This document shows positions 55,761-64,000 of a stretch of DNA of 64,000 nucleotides, piece after piece (position 1 is the first letter of the stretch; the number at the start of each line of letters is the position of its first letter). Origin of the DNA: Hanleya hanleyi (taxonomy: Eukaryota > Mollusca > Polyplacophora > Lepidopleurida > Hanleyidae); the NCBI GenBank assembly GCA_036873755.1, contig JAVTVY010018894.1, forward strand, positions 1 to 64,000, read 5' to 3'. The notes beneath the pieces were generated by a model that saw only the letters and a program-made list of their open reading frames with translations, had not been told where the DNA came from and ran no database searches. Made by a program: the position numbers and the translations under genes.

Positions 55761-57640
55761 TAGGGTTTACCGTGGTTCTCGACGAAATTTTGAGGCATTC
55801 TTTTTGGAGAAAAACGAAATAATGGGGAACCCTCACTGCAATGCATTTCAATGAGCCTTGCTTCTGTAGTCGAATTCCAATTCCATCATGCTTCACGAGT
55901 TACACGTAATGTTGGCCGCTTCCATCGGGAGACATGGCGGCTCTCTAGCTTGTAGAGATGGAGAAGCGATTTTCCAACGTTTTTCTGGTAAGTTTATTGC
56001 TGCCATTTCATGTCGTTACAACACAATAATTCCTGGTGCACCACCCGTTATTTCTATATATCGTAAAGTATTCGTCGGCTAAAGTATTCGTCGGCCGAAG
56101 CCAACCAAATAGTCCAAGTTGTTGTTGTTGTTGCATATCAAATGCACGGGAGGTCATCATGTCATGCACACAATGACTGGAAGACAACAGCACAATCTTA
56201 TTCTGAATTGTTGCTGAAACAAAGGAAAGTCTACATTCCACATGTAGGCCTACATTATTGAGATTTTTGACTGATAGCAGACACTATCGCTAGATGAAAA
56301 GAGATCATGATATACATTTCAGGTTTTACCGATTCCAAATGACTTGAACAGAAGACAATTAGACAAAAAGAAAATGAATAAATATATCAATAAATAATAA
56401 ATTACATAGACAATTTTCTTGTCTTTGCAAGGGGGACATCAGAAACACTGACAACACAGGACCATTCATTCAAATTTCGCCTTCCATACGGGAGACAGAA
56501 ATATTCCTCAAACACAGTATACGCATTCTCTTTTGTGATCTAATTTTCGTTGTCAAAATATTGCTAGCCTCCATAGAGAAGTTAATGATATGAACAATCC
56601 TATTCTAGGTTATGATATACTGTCATGCCACTAACATGTACTCCAACAATCTAACCAGTGGTCAAGATCCATCATCGTTCTTCAGAATTTGCATTATTGA
56701 TTACTCCTAGATTGGATTAAGTTCTCATAGTACTCAGTTCTCATTTCATACTTTTGCAAATTCTTGTAACATGGTCAGGTCCCAGTTCTATTAAGTACAC
56801 ATATGAAAGGTGCAAACTGGTATAATGGATTTCATCTTGTTGTGTATGATGAATAAATGAAATATAATGAAGGCCATAAACATTTTCAATGAAGTGAGTT
56901 TTGATATTAAATATGTATACAATTGATTCCAACCTGCAGGTCATGGATTCAGCACTTCTGCTATCAGATGCAACACAATGGATGTACTGGATGAAATGGA
57001 AAAAAACAAAAGACTATTGATTGGTTCAGCGGTGTCAGAAATGAGTGAAATGACAGAGGTTGTGAAAATCAGAGTCAGTGATTGGTCACAACCCCCTCCC
57101 CCCTCCTCCCCCATTGGATATCAGCTGATTCCTCAGGAAATAAATATTACGCATGTAATGACCACCGGCAGAGTGATACATGTGTCAATCGGTCAGACAT
57201 TTCCAAGGATGCCCAGTTCTAATCTAATCCAACCATGCTGGATTCCATTCCTTCTCTCAGAATAATTGGATCTAACTTTTACAAAACCCGCAACTCCGAA
57301 CAGCTCCTGAATCAAGAACACATAAATGAAGGGATCTAGTTTATCGCTGCTATGGCAAAAATATCATGTAGAATGGGATCGTGTGGATAATATCAGGTTC
57401 ATGGAAGTTGGAGTCCTGCAGCATGCTCCATAAATATCATCAAAGGTCATAAAACTTTCTGCTCTGCACCAGTGTGGATCTATATTTGTTTGGATTTTTT
57501 TTTTTACAAAATTATCTCCTTTGACCAGGTAAGGACTTGAGTGTCTAAAATGATTTAGCTTCTAGAAACAAAGACTTCATTTCCTGAGTAGAGGTAAAAA
57601 CCGAACATATTTTGATTATATATATATATTTATCATTTAG
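55761..57640. other. No confident gene
   Basis: A plus-strand frame at 56,978-57,265 (95 codons) follows a possible acceptor (CCAACCTGCAG, 56,939), but shows no domain and no donor was convincing. Otherwise AT-rich unique sequence. Confidence 0.4.
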
Positions 57641-58712
57641 AAAGTGATCGTATAACAGTATTTTCGTTATTTTGGAATAACACTATCTTAGAATACAACA
57701 AATTCTAGTGCTGAAAATTTGATCGAGTCCCGTGCGGGATTCTAACCAGTGACCCCGGAGTCAGGCACCTAATCGCCAGCACTGTATGTCGGCGATCTAT
57801 AGCACTCGTTCGGTTATCCAAAAATAACAAAACTACTGTTATACGATCACTTTCTAAATGATAAAAAATATATCTATTCAGCTTTGGGAGCTGTCATTAC
57901 GATCATCAGAGGGGTACTGTATGTTCGCTTTCAAGACTACCGGTCTGCTATCTCCTTCTTTTTGTGAGAGGCCCGCTGGCCGAGTGGTTTAGATCGCCGA
58001 CATACAGTGCTTGCGATTAGGTGCCTGACTGTGGAGTCGCTGGTTCGAATCCCGCACTGGACTCGACCAAATTTTCAGCACTGGAATTTGTACCATTCTA
58101 AGATAGTGTTATCCCAAAATAACGAAAATACTGTTATACGATCACTTTCTAAACGATAAAAAATATATCTATTCAGCTTTGGGAGCCGTGTCATTACGAT
58201 CATCAGAGGGGTACTGTATGTTCGCTTTCAAGAATACCGGTCTGCTATCTCCTTTTTTTGTGGGAGGCCCGTTGGCCGGTGGTTTAGATCGCCGACATAC
58301 AGTGCTGGCGATTTGGTGCCCGACCCTGGGGTTGCTGGTCCGAATCCCGCATGGGACTCGATCAAATTTTCAGCACTAGAATTTGTGTTATTCTAAAATA
58401 GTGTTATCCGAAAATAACGAAAATAATGTCAAACGATCACTTTCTGAGTGGAAAAAATATTCAGCTTTGGGAGCTGTGTCATTACGATCATCAAAGGGGT
58501 ACTGTATGTTCGCTTTCAAGACTACCGGTCTGCTACCTCCTATTTTTTGTGGGAGGCCAGTTGGCCGAGTGTTTTGATCGCCGACATACGGTGCTGGCGA
58601 TAAGGTGACAGACTCTGGGTTCGCTGGTTCGAATCCCGCACGGGACTCGACCAAATTTTCAGCACTAGAATTCGTGCTATTCTAAGATAGTGTTACCCCA
58701 AAATAACGAAAA
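57641..58712. mobile_element. tRNA-derived SINE cluster: one inverted, three tandem units
   Basis: Three plus-strand units start near 57,881, 58,176 and 58,464 (CAGCTTTGGGAGCTGTGTCA). Each contains an A-box-like GGCCGAGTGGTTTAGATC and a B-box-like GGTTCGAATCCCGC about 60 bp later, ending in AATAACGAAAATACTGTTAT. An inverted unit at 57,641-57,870 carries the same boxes on the minus strand. The tRNA-like part resembles class II (Ser/Leu) tRNA but is not an intact tRNA. Period is about 290 bp. Confidence 0.82.
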
Positions 58713-59779
58713 TACTGATATTTTGATTATTTTATTCTAATTTCATTTCCACTTCTGGAAAATGTGCATGTATAAAATACACACAGAATGAACTGCATAC
58801 AGAATAACACAAATAACACGTATATATGTATCTCATTACATTCTTAACCAAAGATCAATACCTGGGTGATATTACAACAATACCATGGTGTTATATATTG
58901 TTATGATTGGCTTAACTTTAGCTGTTGAACGTTTTTCTAATTTGAGGACAATGGGCAATCAGACTAAATTTATTTTCATAACTTCATTTATATCCACAAT
59001 AAGCAACATAATCGGAATTAGCAAGTGAAGTTTTACAACATAATATAATACGCATCGTGGGTCTCCTTCAGTTTAGTGTAGACATATATACCCTTGAATA
59101 TCTGTTACCATGGTTCAGTCATAATATTTTCTGTATTATACTGATGTCGACAAGGAATCAACATAATTATTTGATAATATTATTGATTGTATGCTATACT
59201 GTACACATACAAAATATGAACTGTTGATGTGTAGGGCATATAGCACAAAATCACAAGCAAGTTGGTAAAACTAGGCACACAGGGTCTCATTTCTGCAGCT
59301 AGCGTGTTGATTTGGGTGAGGGTGCCCTCTCAGAGGGAAGTGGGGTGGGAAGGAGCATAATGTCTAAAGCAGTATTCCAGGTTTTCCACCAATATGCTCT
59401 ATTCCATTCCCCAATATTTCAAGCACGTGAAATCAGACAAAAATTATTTGCGGTGAATGTGAATTCCACATCCCTAACTGGACATGCTAGTGGGGAACCC
59501 TCAATCCCAGGTTAATTGCCATTCGTGCAGTTAACGTCCAATAAATGTAAAATTGATTTTGGCATCCTGCCCTATGTTATACAGCGATGTATTCCCCTAC
59601 GGACCCTGTTGCATCGACGGAGGTCTTTGCGCCCATCCAGCGCTTGTTGGTTTTATTTTCAGTATAATTATACAAAGGATGTGTGATGTTAATATACGAA
59701 AAACTCCTTTGTGCGTGGCTGTAACAAAGATGTTTTTTTTTTCTTTCAATCTAAAACCTGCAAAAACATGCTTGAAAAA
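58713..59779. other. No recognisable gene
   Basis: AT-rich; short open frames at 59,312-59,515 and 59,553-59,789 have no recognisable domain. Confidence 0.45.
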
Positions 59780-60840
59780 TATGCACTGAAATATCAGCCT
59801 GGAAACAATTACGATGGTCAGTTGCATAAAAATGAGTTTACACTTCATCAAATGTGCTCCTTGGCATATTTTTGTATTTCTGAGACATTTATAAGGAGAA
59901 TATTCTCTTGTAACAAAAATATGTCACCTCAAAACAAAATTATATTTTCGCAAAGATATTTGGAAGATTGCTCATTTGAAGGTATCAAGTCCGAGTTTTG
60001 TTTGAGGTGTCACATTCTCATGACGAGAAAATCTTCCCTCTAAATGCCTCAAAAATACAGCATTAACCCAGGGAGCATATTTTTATGAATAAAAAAATCA
60101 GTTATATTCAGCACCCCATACGACCCATTTAAACCAATAGTGGATAATCTCGACCTCAAATCGTCCGTTCCCATGAACTTTTAGCACTGCGTATGCATGC
60201 CATAGCCCCTACTTCCACAACCCACCAGTCCAGTCGAAGGCTCCTTCACGAGTGCATCACTTCGACACACCATTCGGACCAATAGTGTTCCATCTTGAGG
60301 CTAAAACGGCCATTCCCATGTCCTTTTCCCACAATTCCGTCTACGCCAGTGCCTCTACTTCCACTCCCAAACTCGCTACTACTCCTATTGATGACGGCAC
60401 TGATGAAATGGACGTGTTCCACACCACAAGAGCTTCAAAATGAGACCCTACATGACCTATTTGGTTACAATATAGGCCCTCAATCTCTCAAATACGCCCT
60501 TGCTCTTCCCCAAAATGTCCACTGGTAGATACATGATATGTGCGTAATATTGTTGCATGTTCTCTTTAGGTCCACATGTTAATAGCGAAAGTCTGCTCCA
60601 TACACACATGTAACCAATATTACGGTATTTGACATTGAACATTGGACTTTACCTCCATTTTTGGCATTTCCGTATGTAGTTCAGCATGCTTTTTTTACAT
60701 ATCATCTCGAACCAGAATTTTTCGCTGTAAACAATCCATAATAAAATGAATACTAGAAAGCCAGAACGCACACTATGCAAGCCTCATTTCCATGGTTTTT
60801 TTCATTATTATGCGTGATTTTGTGTTCCTGAAGACGTCTT
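59780..60840. repeat. Duplicated 3' flank of the zinc-finger locus, copy 2
   Basis: Same-orientation match to 12,523-13,640, ending where the second finger array begins. No gene in it. Confidence 0.85.
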
Positions 60841-62967
60841 ATCTTTGAACAGCTACATGGAGCATGTTTATGGTTTTCATAAGCATGTATCTTATTATGG
60901 TTCCCTTTCTGTGAACAGCTATAATATGGACAGGGTCAAAACTTATCTGATTTTTCATCAGTGTGGTTTCTTCCATGTTTCTTTATGTTCCATTTGTCTG
61001 AACAGCTATATTATGGACAGAGCATTTTATGGCTTTGTACCAGTATGTGTCCTTTCATGTCGCCCTTGGTGTCCTTTCTATGAACAGTTAGGGAAAACTA
61101 CCTCTCTAAAATGAGATAAAAAAAGGTCGTTTTTGTTCAATAAATTCAATGATATATCGAAGATAGAAACATCCGCCATAGGCGACCATGGATATATTTA
61201 TCTGCATCGCATGGTATTAAAAGATATGTTTTGTTCTCTGTTAACAACTAGACTCTGCACACATTCATTGGAAAGCCACTGTTCCGGACTGTAACAATAT
61301 TCAAAGTTAGTCGCCTGAAGATTTTGTACTCTTATGATGAACAAGTCAATTTTATCAAGCAAAAACGACCTTTTTTACCTCTATTTTAGAGAGGTGGTTT
61401 TTCCTAACTGATTAACAGCTAAATCGACAGAGTGAGCATTTCATGGCTTTGCACCAGTATGTGTCCTTCCATGTCGCCCAAGGTGTCCTTTCTATGAACA
61501 TTTTATGGCTTTGTCCCAGTGTGTGTCATTTCCTGTCGCCCAAGATATCCTTTCTATGAACAGCTATATAGACAGAGTGTGCATTTTATGAATTTGCGCC
61601 AGTATGTGTCCTTTCATGTCGCCCAAGGTGTCCTTTCTGTGAACAGCTATATGGACAGAGTGAGAATTTTATGATTTTGCACCAGTATGTGACCTTCCGT
61701 AAACCTTCAGGTTCCATTTTCGCGAACAGCTATATAGACAGAGTGAGCATTTATATGGTCTTGCACCAGTATGTGTCCATTCGTGTTCCTTTAGGTTCCA
61801 TTTCTGTGAACAGCTATATGGCCAGACTGAGTATTTATATGGCGTTTCTCTAGTATGTTTTCTTTCGTGTTCCTTTAGGTTCCATTTCTGTGAACAGCTA
61901 TATGGCAGAGTGAGCCTTTATATGGTCTTGCACCAGTATGTGTCCATACGTGTTCATTTAGGTTCCATTTCTGTGAACAGCTATATGGGCAGACTGAGCA
62001 TTTATATGGCTTTTTACCAGTGTGTGTCCTTGCATGATCCTTCAGGCTCCCTTTATGCGAACAGCTATAGATTGAGCATTTTATGCCTTTTCGCCAGTAT
62101 GTCTCCTTCCATGTTTCTCTAGGTTTACTTTTTGTGAACAGCTATATGGACAGAGTGGGCATTTATATGGTTTTTCACCAGTATATATTCTTTCATGTTT
62201 ATTGGGGTTTACTTTTTGTGAACAGCTATATGGACAGAGTGAGCATTTATATGGCTTATCACCAGTATGCGTCCTTTCAGGATCCTTCAGGTTTCCCCTA
62301 TGTGAACAGCTATATGGACAGAGTCAACACTAATATGGTTTTTCACCAATATGTGTCCTTCCATGTTTCTTTAGGTGTACTTTTTGTGAACAGCCATATG
62401 GACAGAGTGGGCATTTATATGGTTCTTCACCAGTATGTATCCTTTCATGATTATTCATGTGTACTTTCTTTGAACAGCTATATGGACAGAGTGAGCATTT
62501 GTATGGCTCTTCACCAGTATGTGTCCTTCCGTGATCCTTCAGGCTTCCTTTATGTGAACAGCTATTTAGACAGAATGAGCATTTTATGGCTTTTCACCAG
62601 AATGTGTCCTTCCATGTTTCTCTAGGTTTACTTTTTGTGAACAGCTATATGGACAGAGTGAGCATTCATATGGCTTATCACCAGTATGTGTTCTTTCAGG
62701 ATCCTTCAGGTTTTCCCTATGTGAACAGCTATATGGACAGTCAACACTTATATGGCTTTTCACCAATATGTGTCCTTTCATGTTCCTTTAGTCTCCCTTT
62801 ATGTGAACAGCTATATGGACAGAGTGAGCATTTATATGGCTTTTTACCAGTATGTGTCCTTTCATGTTTCTTTAGGCTCACTTTCTGTGAACAGCAAAAT
62901 GGACAGAGTGAGCATTTATATGGCTTCTCACCAGTATGTGTCCTTTCAGGAACAGCTATATGGACAG
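60841..62967 (-). pseudogene. Decayed C2H2 finger array
   Basis: About two dozen 84-bp finger units in several frames. Short open runs with three or fewer intact fingers lie at 62,974-62,741 and 62,781-62,584. Breaks include deletions giving GACAGTCAACACTTATATGG in two places (62,736 and 62,963), a duplicated lesion. Fingers closest to 60,841 are the most worn. A fold-back element is inserted at about 61,085-61,410. Confidence 0.85.
61085..61410. mobile_element. Inverted-repeat element inside the finger array
   Basis: The left end CAGTTAGGGAAAACTACCTC pairs with the right end, reverse complemented CAGTTAGGAAAAACCACCTC, and the pairing continues through CTCTAAAAT and AAAAAGGTCGTTTTTG. The middle is unrelated to fingers. 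No target duplication is clear. Confidence 0.72.
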
Positions 62968-64000
62968 TCAACACTTATATGGCTTTTCACCAATATGTGT
63001 CCTTCCATGTTTCTTTAGGTGTACTTTTTGTGAACAGCTATATGGACAGAGTGGGCATTTATATGGTTTTTCACCAGTATGTATTTTTTCGTGATTATTC
63101 ATGTGTACTTTTTTTGAACAGCTATATGGGCAGAGTGAGCATTTGTATGGCTTTTCACCAGTATGTTTTCTTTCGTGATCATTCAGACTCCCTTTATGTG
63201 AACAGCTATATAGACAGAATGAGCATTTATATGGCTTTTCACCAGTATGTGTCCTTTCATGTTCCTTTAGGCTCCCTTTCTGTGAACAGTTAAATGGACA
63301 GAGTGAGCATTTATATGGCTTCTCACCAGTATGTGTCTTTTCATGTTTCTTCAGGTTTCCCTTTCGTGAACAGCTATATGGACAGAATGAGCACTTATAT
63401 GGCTTTTCACCAGTATGTATTCTTTCGTGTTTCTTTAGGTTTACTTTATGTGAACAGCTATATGGACAGAGTGGGCATTTATATGGCTTTTCACCAGTAT
63501 GTGTCCTTTCATGTTGCTTGATGCTCCATTTTTGTGAACAGCTATATGGACAGAGTGAGCATTTATATGGCTTTTCACCAGTATGTGTCCTTTCATGTTT
63601 CTTTAGGCCATTTTTTGGGGAACAGCTATATGGACAAAGTGGGCATTTGTATGGCTTTTCACCAGTATGTACCCTTTCATGTCTATTTAGGTGTACTTTT
63701 TGTGAACAGCTATATGGACAGAGTGAGCATTTGTATGGCTTTTCACCAGTATGTGTTCTTTCATGATCCTTCAGTCTCCCTTTATGTGAACAGCTATATG
63801 AACAGAATGAGCATTTGAATGGCTTTTCACCAGTATGTGTCCTTTCATGTTTCTTTAGGCTCACTTTATGTGAACAGCTATATGAACAGAATGAGCATTT
63901 GAATGGCTTTTCACCAGTATGTGTTCTTTCATGTCTCTTTAGATTTACTTTATTTGAACAGCTATATGTACAGAGTGAGCATTTATATGGCTTATCACCA
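62968..64000 (-). CDS. C2H2 zinc-finger protein, paralogue, 5'-partial (12 fingers)
   Basis: The frame is open from the window edge to a TGA at 62,968 and encodes 12 complete fingers of 28 residues with TGEKP linkers. Consensus is the same as at 14-16 kb ([11 protein letters not shown]) but with more varied helices ([35 protein letters not shown]). All Cys and His ligands look present. The stop comes from a short deletion within the thirteenth finger, and decayed fingers continue beyond it. The start, any acidic N-terminal exon and the full finger number lie outside the window. The shared 3' flank shows that this and the 14-16 kb gene arose by duplication. Confidence 0.9.
   Translation of the reverse strand, partial: GDKPYKCSLCTYSCSNKVNLKRHERTHTGEKPFKCSFCSYSCSHKVSLKKHERTHTGEKPFKCSFCSYSCSHKGRLKDHERTHTGEKPYKCSLCPYSCSQKVHLNRHERVHTGEKPYKCPLCPYSCSPKNGLKKHERTHTGEKPYKCSLCPYSCSQKWSIKQHERTHTGEKPYKCPLCPYSCSHKVNLKKHERIHTGEKPYKCSFCPYSCSRKGNLKKHEKTHTGEKPYKCSLCPFNCSQKGSLKEHERTHTGEKPYKCSFCLYSCSHKGSLNDHERKHTGEKPYKCSLCPYSCSKKVHMNNHEKIHTGEKPYKCPLCPYSCSQKVHLKKHGRTHIGEKPYKC

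Noticed and set aside
56978..57265. Possible host exon of 95 codons
   Set aside because: Only a weak acceptor and no recognisable domain or donor; not enough to call a gene.

Overview
This window looks like a piece of a large, repeat-rich invertebrate nuclear genome. It has spliced C2H2 zinc-finger genes, several classes of eukaryotic transposon, tRNA-derived SINEs, many minisatellites and no operon structure. The GAGT-headed repeat containing TTTAACGTCGCTTTCAACAA, together with a Polinton, a Gypsy element and an RNase-H-bearing LINE, makes a mollusc (perhaps a gastropod) my best guess. That is inference; nothing here fixes the species.

Layout. 0.54-1.0 kb holds a degenerate tandem repeat. 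1.08-4.8 kb is a dead LINE (endonuclease, RT, RNase H; minus strand) split by a SINE-like insertion with a 10-bp target duplication. 4.81-5.3 kb is a palindromic CCATGG minisatellite. 6.9-10.4 kb is one copy of a segmental duplication (SD1), carrying a 603-bp Harbinger element and a Gypsy fragment. 12.5-18.1 kb is a C2H2 zinc-finger gene (minus strand): a 21-finger last exon, a phase-matched upstream coding exon, and a decaying finger tail beyond its stop. 18.1-24.5 kb is mostly non-coding, with two fold-back elements. 24,481-36,291 is an apparently intact Gypsy LTR retrotransposon with 3.15-kb LTRs and one 1742-codon Gag-Pol frame. 37.2-38.3 and 48.35-49.8 kb are the two halves of the second copy of the duplication (SD2).

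Between those halves sits the most notable object: a 10,035-bp Maverick/Polinton (38,313-48,347) with long terminal inverted repeats and a 6-bp target duplication. It keeps a membrane-protein cassette, an FtsK/HerA-type packaging ATPase, a pX-like core protein, remnants of integrase, capsid and adenain-like protease, and a protein-primed DNA polymerase B broken by frameshifts. Its inverted repeats are arrays of 44-45-bp units carrying the YY1-type motif AAGATGGCGGC. Each also carries a TATA box pointing inward, and an intact tRNA-Leu(UAA) gene lies just downstream of polB. SD1 supplies the near-empty site.

49.8-55.8 kb is mostly tandem repeats, a SINE, long TG-rich and CAC-rich tracts, and a second, more decayed Polinton relic (zinc-finger plus PolB N-terminus, 52.4-54.15 kb). 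57.6-58.7 kb is a cluster of tRNA-derived SINE units. 59.8-64.0 kb is a paralogue of the first zinc-finger locus, including its 3' flank; its open finger frame runs off the window end.

How the parts relate. The host genes visible are the two zinc-finger paralogues, a tandem pair about 47 kb apart. Nearly everything between them is mobile or satellite DNA, and two insertions (Polinton and Harbinger) can be read precisely because the other copy of the duplication preserves the site without them. All identities are judged by eye; no alignment or database search was run.
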